Positions 45,287 through 54,386 of a stretch of DNA of 64,000 nt are shown in pieces (within the stretch, counting starts at the first letter, position 1; each line of letters begins with the position of its first letter). The notes under the pieces were generated by a model, which was not told the origin of the DNA, did no database searches, and saw nothing but the letters and a program-made list of their open reading frames with translations. The translations under genes were made by a program, and so were the position numbers. This DNA is from Marinobacter sediminicola (GTDB lineage: Bacteria > Pseudomonadota > Gammaproteobacteria > Pseudomonadales > Oleiphilaceae). The stretch lies in the NCBI RefSeq assembly GCF_031157525.1, contig NZ_JAVIXR010000001.1, positions 434,001 through 498,000 on the forward strand. Direction: 5' to 3'.

Positions 45287-46966
45287 ATGGATTTCGAGAA
45301 GTTCTATCAAGACAAATACCCTGCCAGTATTCCCCGTGACGTGGATTTGCACAAATACAGCAGCATGGTGGATGTATTTGAACAGGCGGTTAAAAAATAC
45401 GCTGACCGCCCAGCCTTCAGTGCTGTGGGTGCGACTCTTACCTATCGTGATCTGGATACCCAAACACGGAATTTTGCTGCCTGGCTGCAAAACAATACCG
45501 ATTTGAAACCTGGCGACCGTATCGCCGTACAAATGCCCAACCTGGGCCAGTACCCGGTTGTCGTATTTGGTGCCATGCGCGCTGGCTTGATTGTGGTTAA
45601 CACCAACCCGCTTTACACCACTCGCGAGATGGAACACCAGTTTAACGATTCTGGCGCCAAAGCATTGGTAGTGCTGGCTAACATGGCCGAAAACGCTGAA
45701 AAAGTGTTGCCTCATACCAGTATTGAACACGTAATCGTAACTGAAATTGCGGACATGCATTCGCCCATCAAGCGCACACTGATGAACGCGGTTGTAAAGC
45801 ATGTGAAAAAGATGGTGCCACCGTTTAACCTCCCACAAGCTCACAAGCTGCCGGCTGTCCTCAGCGCGGGCGCCCGTGAGACGTTTACTCCGGTTCAGGT
45901 CAAATCCGACGATATTGCCGTGCTTCAGTACACCGGTGGCACAACCGGCGTGGCCAAAGGCGCGATGCTCACCCACGCTAATTTGGTAGCGAACCTGCTG
46001 CAGGTCCGCCCGATGATGGAAGATACCGTCATAGAAGGGCAGGAAATCGTTATTGCGCCTCTGCCTCTTTACCACATCTATTCGTTCACCCTGAACTGCG
46101 GCATTATGCTGGAGGCCGGCGGTCACAACATTCTGATCCCGAACCCACGTGATATTCCAGGTTTTGTGAAAGAGCTGAAAAACCACAAGTTCACGGCATT
46201 TCTGGGGCTCAACACCTTGTTTGTTGCCCTGTGTAATAACAAGGAATTCCAGGAGCTGGATTTCAGCCACCTCAAGCTCACATCCTCTGGCGGTATGGCG
46301 CTGACCAGCGACACTGCCAAAATGTGGGAGCGGGTAACTGGTTGCCCAATCTCCGAAGGTTACGGCATGACCGAAACCTCACCGGTGGTGACCTTCAACC
46401 CCCGCAGTGCCATCCAGTTGGGCACCATTGGCCTGCCAGTGCCATCCACGATGGTCAAGACCATTGATGACGATGGCAACGAAACCAAGCTGGGCGAGCC
46501 CGGTGAGCTTTGCGTGAAAGGCCCACAGGTAATGCGCGGTTACTGGCAGCGCCCGGAAGACACCCGCAAATCCTTCACCGAAGACGGTTACATTCAGACC
46601 GGCGACGTGTCCGTGATTCAGGAAGACGGCTACATCCGTATTGTCGATCGCAAGAAAGACATGATTATTGTTTCCGGGTTTAACGTTTACCCGAACGAGA
46701 TCGAGGATGTGGTAAGCAGCCACCCGAAAGTAGTCGAGTGTGCTGCCGTGGGTGTTCCCGATGCCAAGAGTGGTGAAGCGGTTAAGGTGTACCTGGTTGC
46801 TACCGCTGAGGGCGTCACTGAAAACGAACTCAAAGAGTTCTGCCGTGAGCGCCTGACAGCGTACAAAGTACCTCGCTTCTTTGAGTTCCGCGATGAGCTG
46901 CCAAAAACCAACGTAGGTAAGATCCTGCGCCGCGAGCTGCGCGACGAGCCAGAGAATAAGCAATAA
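45287..46966 (+). CDS. fadD: Long-chain fatty-acid-CoA ligase
   Basis: A 559-aa AMP-forming acyl-CoA synthetase, the length of E. coli FadD. The nucleotide-binding motif YTGGTTGVAKGAMLTHANL (near 215), GYGMTETSPVV, the FACS signature region DGYIRIVDRKKDMIIVSG and the C-terminal catalytic Lys in TNVGKILRREL are visible. It activates free fatty acids with ATP and CoA in the cytoplasm. I choose ATG 45287 (GGAG 6 nt upstream) rather than ATG 45281. The 185-bp divergent gap to the MaoC gene should carry both promoters; no FadR- or PsrA-type operator was recognised. Confidence 0.93.
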   Translation: MDFEKFYQDKYPASIPRDVDLHKYSSMVDVFEQAVKKYADRPAFSAVGATLTYRDLDTQTRNFAAWLQNNTDLKPGDRIAVQMPNLGQYPVVVFGAMRAGLIVVNTNPLYTTREMEHQFNDSGAKALVVLANMAENAEKVLPHTSIEHVIVTEIADMHSPIKRTLMNAVVKHVKKMVPPFNLPQAHKLPAVLSAGARETFTPVQVKSDDIAVLQYTGGTTGVAKGAMLTHANLVANLLQVRPMMEDTVIEGQEIVIAPLPLYHIYSFTLNCGIMLEAGGHNILIPNPRDIPGFVKELKNHKFTAFLGLNTLFVALCNNKEFQELDFSHLKLTSSGGMALTSDTAKMWERVTGCPISEGYGMTETSPVVTFNPRSAIQLGTIGLPVPSTMVKTIDDDGNETKLGEPGELCVKGPQVMRGYWQRPEDTRKSFTEDGYIQTGDVSVIQEDGYIRIVDRKKDMIIVSGFNVYPNEIEDVVSSHPKVVECAAVGVPDAKSGEAVKVYLVATAEGVTENELKEFCRERLTAYKVPRFFEFRDELPKTNVGKILRRELRDEPENKQ

Positions 46967-46968
46967 CG

Positions 46969-49900
46969 GTGACTGCTCGAGCTGATATCCGGGCGGCCCT
47001 GCACAAACCGATCAGTTTTCCGGCAGGGCTGCCGGTTTCTGATCGTGTGGATGACATCCGTAAAGCGATCGAAAACCATCAGGTTGTCATCGTTGCAGGG
47101 GAAACCGGTTCCGGTAAAACCACCCAGATTCCCAAAATCTGCATGAACATGGGCCGCGGCATTCGCGGCCTTATCGGTCATACCCAGCCAAGACGTATTG
47201 CAGCCCGCAGTGTGGCAGCCCGTATCGCCGATGAACTTGGCGAACAGGTGGGCCAGCAGATTGGCTATCAGGTACGTTTTACCGATAACACCTCCGACCA
47301 GACCCGTGTCAAAGTCATGACTGATGGGATTCTGCTGGCCGAGGTTCAGCACGACCGTTATCTCAAGCGTTACGACACGCTGATTATCGATGAGGCCCAC
47401 GAACGCAGCCTGAACATCGATTTCCTTTTGGGCTATCTCAAACAACTTCTGCCCAAGCGCCCTGATCTGAAAGTTATTATCACGTCTGCGACCATTGAGG
47501 TGGAGCGCTTCAGCGAATTCTTCAACAAGGCACCGGTGCTGGAAGTCAGCGGCCGAACCTTCCCTGTAGATATCCAGTATCGCCCATTAACAGGCGACGA
47601 AGACGATCGCGATCAGGGCTGGAACGACGGCGTGCTCACGGTGATGGATGAAATTGAGCAGCATGAGCGTAGCGCTAAGTTACCCCCGGGCGATGTGCTT
47701 GTATTCCTGCCAGGTGAACGGGAGATTCGTAACCTGAGTAAGATGCTGCGACATGCGGAGTTGAGGCACACTGAAGTGCTTCCTCTGTATTCCCGGCTGA
47801 GCAATCAAGAACAAAATAGGGTATTCCAGAATCATCGTGGTCGTCGGATTGTGCTCTCAACCAACGTGGCGGAAACCTCACTGACAGTCCCGGGTATTCG
47901 CTACGTTATAGATACCGGTGTCGCACGGCTTAGCCGGTACAGTGTTCGATCAAAGATTCAGCGCCTGCCCATTGAGCCTGTATCCCAGGCCAGTGCTAAC
48001 CAGCGGGCAGGGCGCTGTGGCCGGGTTGCGCCCGGTATCTGTTTTCGCCTGTATGACGAGGCCGACTTTCTCAATAGGCCCGAATACACAGATCCCGAAA
48101 TACTCCGCACCAATCTGGCTGCCGTAATTCTGCAAATGGCCACTTCCGGCCTTGGAGAAATTCGCCACTTCCCGTTTATAGAGGCGCCCGATAAGCGCCT
48201 GATTAATGATGGCTACAAGTTGCTGGAAGAGCTCAGTGCGGTGGACGACAAGCGCCGGGTAACAAAGCTTGGTCGTACTATGTCCAAGCTGCCGCTGGAT
48301 CCACGACTCGCACGGATGCTGGTAACCGCCGCAGATCACGGTAGCCTCACAGAGACGCTGGTGATTATTGCAGGGCTGACGGTGCAGGACCCGAGAGAGC
48401 GGCCCCAAGACAAACAGCAAGCAGCTGATCAGGCCCATGCGCCGTTCAATGACAAAGAGTCCGATTTTGCCACCCTGCTCAATATCTGGAATTTCTACGA
48501 AGAACAGCGCCAGGAACTGACACAGAACCAGTTAAGGAAGCTATGTCAGAAGAACTTTCTTAGCTGGATGCGTATGCGGGAATGGCGAGATATACACCGA
48601 CAGCTCACGCTGATTTGCCGTGAGCAAAGGTTGTCACTCAATAAGGACGCTGCGTCCTACGAAGCCATGCACAAGGCGATTTTGGCGGGACTGCTCGGGC
48701 AAGTAGCCACCAAGGTAGAGAAAAAGGAATATCTGGCTACCCGTAATCGCAAAGTAATGATCTTTCCGGGGTCGAAGGTTTCCAAAATCGGACCCAAGTG
48801 GATTGTTGCCGCAGAAATCGTGGAAACCAGCCGAGTGTTTGCCCGTATGGTCGCGTCAATTCAGCCTGAATGGATCGAGCCGTTGGCTGGGCATGTGGTG
48901 AAGCATCACTATTTTGAACCGCACTGGGAGCAGAAACGAGCTCAAGTGATGGGGTATGAGAAAATCACCCTGTACGGCCTGGATATTGTGCCCAAGCGCA
49001 GCATCGCATTCAGTAAAATAGACCCGGTTGAGTGCCGAAACCTGTTTATCCGCCACGCCCTCGTGGAAGGTGATTACCGGTCTAAAGCACCGTTTATTGC
49101 ACGCAACCGCGAAATGCTTACAAGCGTAGAAAATCTTGAAAGCAAAACCCGTCGGCGGGATCTGCTGGTAGACGATGAAGTGCTGGTCAGCTTCTACGAC
49201 GAACGCTTGCCAGCAGAAATTGTTAGTGGTCGTCACTTTGAAAGCTGGTGGAAAGGTCTGACTGCGGAAGAGCTGCGCAACCTTGAACTGACAGAAGAAG
49301 ATGTTCTGCAGCGCCCGGTGGATGCTCAGGCGGCCGAGCTTTACCCGGATTTTCTGGAATGGGAAGGGGTGCGCTACCCGCTCAGCTATGAGTTTGAACC
49401 CACCAGCGCGCGTGATGGCGTTACCCTTCATGTGCCACTTATGGCGCTTCGACAGATTCCATCACGGCGCCTGGAATGGCTTGTGCCAGGGCTGCTCAGA
49501 GAAAAGTGCATAGCGTTGGTGAAAGGGCTTCCGAAGGCGCTGCGGCGAAATTTTGTTCCGGTGCCAGACTTTGTCGATGCAGCCATCGCAAACTTGCAGC
49601 CCTCTAACGAGCCTTTGGCTATCCAACTGGGAGAGCAGCTGCGCAGAATGACGGGTGTGCGCATTGATCCGGAAATCTGGCCGAGGGATGAGCTGCCACG
49701 ACATCTGCGGATGAACCTGAGAGTTCTCGGAGACGGCGGTAAGGTTATCGCCGAAAGCCGTGAGGCAGGGGTACTTCAGGATCAACTGGAAGGTCGTGCC
49801 GAGGCGGCATTGGCATCAGCAACGAGCGAAAGCACAGAACAAAAGCCTGCCAGTGAATACACCGAATGGGAGTTTGGTGAGTTGCCCGTCAAGGTTCAAA

Positions 49901-50709
49901 CTGAAAAAGGCGGCATGCAGATTACGGTGTACCCGGCACTTGAGGATATGGGTAAATCGGTCAAAGAAATTCGCTGTCTGGACCGACTTAGCGCTGCGGA
50001 TACAACCCGTAAAGGTGTTGCGCGCCTTATTCTCAACAGGTTTGGCAATACGCTGGACGATCTGGAGCGGAAACTCCCGCGCTTCAAACAGTCCGCCTTA
50101 ATGTTCGCACCTATTGGCAAGGCAAAGCTACTTCTCGACGATCTGCTCTTGTCCACGGCGATGGCGCATTTTTTACAGGATCAGGTCCCTGACTCCCGGA
50201 CGGCATTTGATGCGCTGTTTGACCGGCACAGGGGGGATTTTATTCCGGCCCTTGAGCAAGCCGACGAACGCCTGTTTCAGGCCATGACTGGCTACCAAAA
50301 GATTGCCAAGAAGCTGAAAGGCAAAATCAACCTCGCCTTGGCAAACAGTATGGCGGACTTGAAATTCCAATTGCAGAATCTTGTCTATCCCGGTTTTTTG
50401 GTCGCTACACCGCCTGAATGGCTGGCGGAGTTTGGCCGCTATTTTGAAGCTGCGCTGGTTCGGCTTGAAAAAATGCCAAGGGAAATGGGCCGTGAGCGGG
50501 AATTCCTTCATGCTATGGAGCCGCTATGGACGCGTTACGTCAGCAAGCGGGATGAACAGCAAAAGCAGGGTGTGCGGGATCCGGAGTTAGTTATATACCG
50601 ATGGATGCTCGAGGAATTCCGGGTGTCGTTTTTTGCCCAACAATTGGGCACCGCCATGACAGTATCCGCCAAGCGTCTTGATAAGCAGTGGCAGTTAACC
50701 CGCGTATAA
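46969..50709 (+). CDS. hrpA: ATP-dependent RNA helicase HrpA
   Basis: A 1246-aa DEAH-box helicase. Walker A GETGSGKTTQIPK (44-56), DEAH in IIDEAHERSLNID, SATIEVERF, then the motif V-VI region NVAETSLTVPGIRYVIDTG and QRAGRCGR are present, with the HA2 and OB-fold domains and a long C-terminal DUF3418 region. It resolves stalled ribosomes in E. coli. The start is GTG, 2 nt after fadD's stop. Compared with E. coli HrpA (about 1300 aa), the N-terminal extension before the helicase core is about 50 residues shorter. In-frame upstream start codons were not seen. Confidence 0.94.
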   Translation: MTARADIRAALHKPISFPAGLPVSDRVDDIRKAIENHQVVIVAGETGSGKTTQIPKICMNMGRGIRGLIGHTQPRRIAARSVAARIADELGEQVGQQIGYQVRFTDNTSDQTRVKVMTDGILLAEVQHDRYLKRYDTLIIDEAHERSLNIDFLLGYLKQLLPKRPDLKVIITSATIEVERFSEFFNKAPVLEVSGRTFPVDIQYRPLTGDEDDRDQGWNDGVLTVMDEIEQHERSAKLPPGDVLVFLPGEREIRNLSKMLRHAELRHTEVLPLYSRLSNQEQNRVFQNHRGRRIVLSTNVAETSLTVPGIRYVIDTGVARLSRYSVRSKIQRLPIEPVSQASANQRAGRCGRVAPGICFRLYDEADFLNRPEYTDPEILRTNLAAVILQMATSGLGEIRHFPFIEAPDKRLINDGYKLLEELSAVDDKRRVTKLGRTMSKLPLDPRLARMLVTAADHGSLTETLVIIAGLTVQDPRERPQDKQQAADQAHAPFNDKESDFATLLNIWNFYEEQRQELTQNQLRKLCQKNFLSWMRMREWRDIHRQLTLICREQRLSLNKDAASYEAMHKAILAGLLGQVATKVEKKEYLATRNRKVMIFPGSKVSKIGPKWIVAAEIVETSRVFARMVASIQPEWIEPLAGHVVKHHYFEPHWEQKRAQVMGYEKITLYGLDIVPKRSIAFSKIDPVECRNLFIRHALVEGDYRSKAPFIARNREMLTSVENLESKTRRRDLLVDDEVLVSFYDERLPAEIVSGRHFESWWKGLTAEELRNLELTEEDVLQRPVDAQAAELYPDFLEWEGVRYPLSYEFEPTSARDGVTLHVPLMALRQIPSRRLEWLVPGLLREKCIALVKGLPKALRRNFVPVPDFVDAAIANLQPSNEPLAIQLGEQLRRMTGVRIDPEIWPRDELPRHLRMNLRVLGDGGKVIAESREAGVLQDQLEGRAEAALASATSESTEQKPASEYTEWEFGELPVKVQTEKGGMQITVYPALEDMGKSVKEIRCLDRLSAADTTRKGVARLILNRFGNTLDDLERKLPRFKQSALMFAPIGKAKLLLDDLLLSTAMAHFLQDQVPDSRTAFDALFDRHRGDFIPALEQADERLFQAMTGYQKIAKKLKGKINLALANSMADLKFQLQNLVYPGFLVATPPEWLAEFGRYFEAALVRLEKMPREMGREREFLHAMEPLWTRYVSKRDEQQKQGVRDPELVIYRWMLEEFRVSFFAQQLGTAMTVSAKRLDKQWQLTRV

Positions 50710-50717
50710 CAAGCGAG

Positions 50718-50751
50718 TGCCCGCCTTTGGTCGGAGGCAGTGGGGCGGGCA
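50718..50751. repeat. GC-rich hairpin after hrpA
   Basis: TGCCCGCC and GGCGGGCA are exact inverted copies around an 18-nt loop, 9 bp after the hrpA stop. There is no T-run after the stem on either strand, so it may stabilise the 3' end rather than terminate. Confidence 0.45.
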
Positions 50752-50831
50752 AATTCTGCGGACTGTGTTAGTATTTCTGAAAGTGCGATTTTCCTTTCTT
50801 CTTATTTTCATATTCATGACGTGGGGTTAGC

Positions 50832-51953
50832 GTGATTAAAGCCGTCATTTCCGGAACCGGCCTGTACACACCGCCGGCAACCATCGATAACGATGAACTG
50901 GTCGAAGCCTTTAACCAGTATGTCGAACTGTATAACGCGGAGCACGCTGACGCGATTGAGCGCGGTGAAATCGAGCCGTTGCAGCCGTCCTCTTCAGCGT
51001 TCATAGAAAAAGCTTCAGGTATCAAACGCCGGCACGTTATCGACAAAACTGGCATTCTTGATCCCAAACGCATGGCTCCGTATATTCCCGAGCGTGGGAA
51101 CGATGAGCAATCTGTGCAGTGTGATATGGCCGTTGTGGCGTGCAAAGAAGCACTCGCTCAGGCGGGCAAGACTGTCGACGATGTAGACGCAGTTATCGTT
51201 GCCTGCTCAAACATGCAGCGTGCCTATCCCGCCGTGTCGATAGAAGTTCAGTCTGCATTGGGTATTCAAGGCTTTGCCTACGACATGAACGTGGCGTGCA
51301 GCTCTGCAACCTTTGGCCTGCAAGCCGCAGTGAACTCTGTCGAGAACGGAGCTGCCCGGGCTGTGTTGGTTGTAAGCCCTGAAATTTGTTCTGGCCACCT
51401 GAATTTCCGCGAGCGCGACAGCCACTTTATTTTTGGTGATGCGTGCACGGCTATTCTGGTAGAGCGGGAAGAAAATACTGAACCAGGGCAGGGCTTTGAA
51501 ATTCTTGGTACTCGCCTGACAACCACCTTTTCTAACAATATCCGGAACAACTTCGGCTTTTTGAATCGTGCGGATGAATCGGGAATTGGTCAGCCGGATA
51601 AACTATTTATCCAGCAGGGTCGTAAGGTATTCAAGGAAGTTTCGCCGCTGGTTGCTGAAACGATCCAGAATCATCTTCAGAGCTTGTCGCTTGCGCCGGA
51701 CGATCTGCGCAGAATGTGGCTGCATCAGGCAAACCTGAATATGAATCAGCTGATCGCCCGCAGGGTGCTTGGCCGCGATGCTGCTGAAGATGAAGCGCCG
51801 GTGATTCTTGATGAGTACGCTAATACCAGCTCCGCAGGTTCCATTATTGCGTTCCATAAGCACAAAGACGACCTGAAAACCGGTGATACGGGTGTTATAT
51901 GCTCCTTCGGTGCAGGTTATTCCATTGGCAGTGTTGTAGTACGCCGGCGCTAA
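50832..51953 (+). CDS. Beta-ketoacyl-ACP synthase III family (PA3286-like)
   Basis: A 373-aa FabH-type condensing enzyme. Catalytic Cys C156 in VACSSATFG, His in WLHQANLNMNQ and Asn in DEYANTSSAGS make the Cys-His-Asn triad. The N-terminal insertion (LVEAFNQYVELYNAEHADAIERGEIEPL, in two parts) and length match the P. aeruginosa PA3286 type, which takes octanoyl-CoA from beta-oxidation into fatty-acid synthesis, rather than housekeeping FabH (about 320 aa). The start is GTG; an ATG upstream is stopped after three codons. A different acyl substrate is possible. Confidence 0.88.
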   Translation: MIKAVISGTGLYTPPATIDNDELVEAFNQYVELYNAEHADAIERGEIEPLQPSSSAFIEKASGIKRRHVIDKTGILDPKRMAPYIPERGNDEQSVQCDMAVVACKEALAQAGKTVDDVDAVIVACSNMQRAYPAVSIEVQSALGIQGFAYDMNVACSSATFGLQAAVNSVENGAARAVLVVSPEICSGHLNFRERDSHFIFGDACTAILVEREENTEPGQGFEILGTRLTTTFSNNIRNNFGFLNRADESGIGQPDKLFIQQGRKVFKEVSPLVAETIQNHLQSLSLAPDDLRRMWLHQANLNMNQLIARRVLGRDAAEDEAPVILDEYANTSSAGSIIAFHKHKDDLKTGDTGVICSFGAGYSIGSVVVRRR

Positions 51954-51977
51954 AAGTCGACAATCCAAGAGTTGAGC

Positions 51978-52766
51978 ATGACAAAACTTTTACCCCGGAG
52001 CTGGCATGCTGCCATGCAACTTATGGCAGTGCTGGCACTGGTGTTGGTCGCTGGCACCGCCAAAGCTCAGAACGCAGCGGAGCCTGCCCCTGAAGGTGCG
52101 CGTACCGTTAACCCGCAGGACCCTTACGAGAACTGGAACCGCAAGGTTTACACATTCAACGACACAATTGATCGCTGGGCGTTGCGGCCGGTAGCTCAAA
52201 CCTACCGAACGTTCATGCCGGATATTGTCGACCGAGCCATCACGAACTTTTTCAATAATTTGTCGGAAGTGCGAAATTTCACTAACAGCATATTCCAGTT
52301 GAAGGGCGAATCGGCTGTTGTCGCTGCCGGGCGTTTCACCTACAACACTGTGTTTGGCCTGGGTGGATTGATTGATGTTGCTACAGCGTTTGATCTCCCT
52401 GAGCGGCCCGAAGATTTCGGCCAAACTCTAGGATATTGGGGTGCGGGTTCTGGCCCCTATCTGATGCTTCCATTCCTTGGGCCATCCAGCCCACGGCACC
52501 TCACTGGATTGGGTGCGGATGGGTTTGCGTTACCATCGCTGTGGGACAACGTTGACAGCCCTTATAACTATTATGCCCGAGGCGTCCAGATTGTTGATAA
52601 ACGGGCAGACCTGATTCCCGCAGAGGGCTTTATTTCTGGTGACGTATATATTTTTGTACGCAACGCCTTCTTGCAGCGCAGAGAATTTCTTATTAATGAT
52701 GGCAGGGTGACCCAAGATCCATTTGCCAGCGAAGACGATGATGACTTGATGCTGGACGACTTCTGA
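51978..52766 (+). CDS. mlaA: MlaA (VacJ)-family outer-membrane lipid-asymmetry protein
   Basis: A 262-aa protein of the Mla pathway, which removes phospholipid from the outer leaflet of the outer membrane. The conserved MlaA block DPYENWNRKVYTFND near residue 45 and the YWGAGSGPYLMLPFLGPSSPR block near 150-170 are present. The signal peptide (AVLALVLVAGTAKA) ends in an Ala-x-Ala-type site with no cysteine, so unlike E. coli MlaA it is not predicted to be a lipoprotein. A Met/Ser-rich acidic tail closes it (EDDDDLMLDDF). The start is ATG 51978; a TTG two codons earlier is less likely. Confidence 0.9.
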   Translation: MTKLLPRSWHAAMQLMAVLALVLVAGTAKAQNAAEPAPEGARTVNPQDPYENWNRKVYTFNDTIDRWALRPVAQTYRTFMPDIVDRAITNFFNNLSEVRNFTNSIFQLKGESAVVAAGRFTYNTVFGLGGLIDVATAFDLPERPEDFGQTLGYWGAGSGPYLMLPFLGPSSPRHLTGLGADGFALPSLWDNVDSPYNYYARGVQIVDKRADLIPAEGFISGDVYIFVRNAFLQRREFLINDGRVTQDPFASEDDDDLMLDDF

Positions 52767-52795
52767 TTCGGATTTCTTGGTGAAGGAGACACGCG

Positions 52796-54286
52796 GTGCT
52801 TAAAGATCCAAGGATTAGTAAATTCCGCAAAATGCTGGCTGAGGCACCAAATTATGAGGTGTGGAAGGCTGCGGCTCTGGAGCTGGATTTTCTGGAAGGT
52901 AATGCTGAGTGGAAAGAGGATTTTGTCTCAGAGCATTATCACTACGAATTGCTGTATGACCGTCTGAGCAGCATTAAACAGTATCGCCAACAGAACGATT
53001 TTGAACGCCTCAAGCGCGCACTGCGTGAGGGGCTCCATCACGATCTTGGCAATATGGGTAACCCGGCGCTTTACACACGTTCCCGGGTTGGGACCAAGCA
53101 CCTGATTGAAGAGTACATCGCGCAGGCCTGTGAAGCCCTGGATTTCCTGTGCGATCACCCGGTGCCCGGTTTTCCGGTTGCTGACAAACTTCAGTTTTTT
53201 CGCGACACCCTTACCAGTTATGGCAGACCAACACTTTTGTTAAGTGGTGGTGCCAGCCTTGGCATGTTTCACTTCGGGGTTATCAAAGCACTGTGGGAAA
53301 GAGGGCTGCTGCCTCAGGTGGTTACGGGCTCTAGCGCCGGCGCTATTGTTGCGGGCATGCTGGGCGTGCATACAGACGCTGAAATCCCTGAGATGCTGGT
53401 TCCGGAGAACCACAATCTGAAAGCCTGGAAGTGGCGGGGCATCATCAGTGCCATGCGCGGTGAAGGTTTAATGGATCAGGAGCAGCTGCGCTCGTGCCTT
53501 AGAACGAACATTGGTGAATACACGTTTGAAGAGGCCTACCAGCGTACGGGCCGCTCGATTAACATGAGCGTGTCGCCGGTGCAGGCCCATCAGAAGGCGC
53601 GACTGTTATCTGGTTACACCTCACCTTATCTGATGGTGTGGAGCGCTGCGCTAGCCAGTGCGGCGGTACCGGGTATTTTCCCGCCGGTTACATTGATGAA
53701 AAAAGATCTTCAGGGTCAGGCATTGCCTTATATGCCAAGGCTGAAGTTTGTGGATGGTTCTGTTGTGAGCGATCTGCCCATTGAGCGGCTGATGCATCTC
53801 TATGATGTGAATTTCACCATCGTGAGCCAGACCAATCCCCACGTTGTTCCTTTTTTGAGCGATCGTGGCACTGATGACAAATTGTCTTTGGCCAGGTTGC
53901 CACTGCACTTGCTTAAATCCGAGATTCAGTTTCATGGGCAAGGAGTGTTCGATTACCTCCGAAAACGTGCTCGCCCTGAACTGTTGCGGCAGATATACGG
54001 CCACATGTACACGATCATGGCCCAGCGGTACTCTGGAGACATAACCATTGCGCCCACCTATGGCCTCATGGATTACACCCGAATGCTGGCCGACCCGAAG
54101 CCGGAGTTTGTGCGTGAAATGACCCTGGCAGGCGAGCGCGCAACCTGGCCAAAAATTTCAATGATCCGTTCCCATGCGCGTATATCCAAAACGCTGGAGC
54201 GTTGCGTGCGCCGCCTGAAACAGAAAAACAGCCAGAGTGCTGCGGATCTCAGGCTGATAAACAGTGCTGATTCCGGAACATCCTGA
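52796..54286 (+). CDS. Patatin-like phospholipase with DUF3336
   Basis: A 496-aa protein. An N-terminal DUF3336 region (residues about 10-140: EAPNYEVWKAAALELDFLEGNAEWKED) precedes a patatin domain: oxyanion-hole GGASLGMFHFG, nucleophile elbow GSSAG near 180-184, and the DGSVVSDLP loop with the catalytic Asp. This is the arrangement of bacterial relatives of yeast triacylglycerol lipases. Activity on phospholipids, lysophospholipids or storage lipids is possible. The start is GTG 52796, GAAGGAG 8 nt upstream. It lies 29 bp after mlaA, so the two may be one operon linked to lipid turnover. Confidence 0.88.
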   Translation: MLKDPRISKFRKMLAEAPNYEVWKAAALELDFLEGNAEWKEDFVSEHYHYELLYDRLSSIKQYRQQNDFERLKRALREGLHHDLGNMGNPALYTRSRVGTKHLIEEYIAQACEALDFLCDHPVPGFPVADKLQFFRDTLTSYGRPTLLLSGGASLGMFHFGVIKALWERGLLPQVVTGSSAGAIVAGMLGVHTDAEIPEMLVPENHNLKAWKWRGIISAMRGEGLMDQEQLRSCLRTNIGEYTFEEAYQRTGRSINMSVSPVQAHQKARLLSGYTSPYLMVWSAALASAAVPGIFPPVTLMKKDLQGQALPYMPRLKFVDGSVVSDLPIERLMHLYDVNFTIVSQTNPHVVPFLSDRGTDDKLSLARLPLHLLKSEIQFHGQGVFDYLRKRARPELLRQIYGHMYTIMAQRYSGDITIAPTYGLMDYTRMLADPKPEFVREMTLAGERATWPKISMIRSHARISKTLERCVRRLKQKNSQSAADLRLINSADSGTS

Positions 54287-54337
54287 GATGACAGGCTGGC
54301 GAGGCGGGCGGTATGATACGCAGCTAAAGAGCCTGGC

Positions 54338-54352
54338 TCGGTAATTTACCGA
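54338..54352. promoter_or_regulatory. Near-perfect palindrome upstream of gspA
   Basis: TCGGTAA-T-TTACCGA has 7-bp arms around one base, and flanking GGCT/AGCC allow further pairing. It lies 34 bp ahead of the gspA ATG, where an operator would overlap the promoter or leader. No regulator can be named. Confidence 0.45.
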
Positions 54353-54386
54353 TCAGCCCGGCGCCTGAGCATTAGACTGGACGCCC

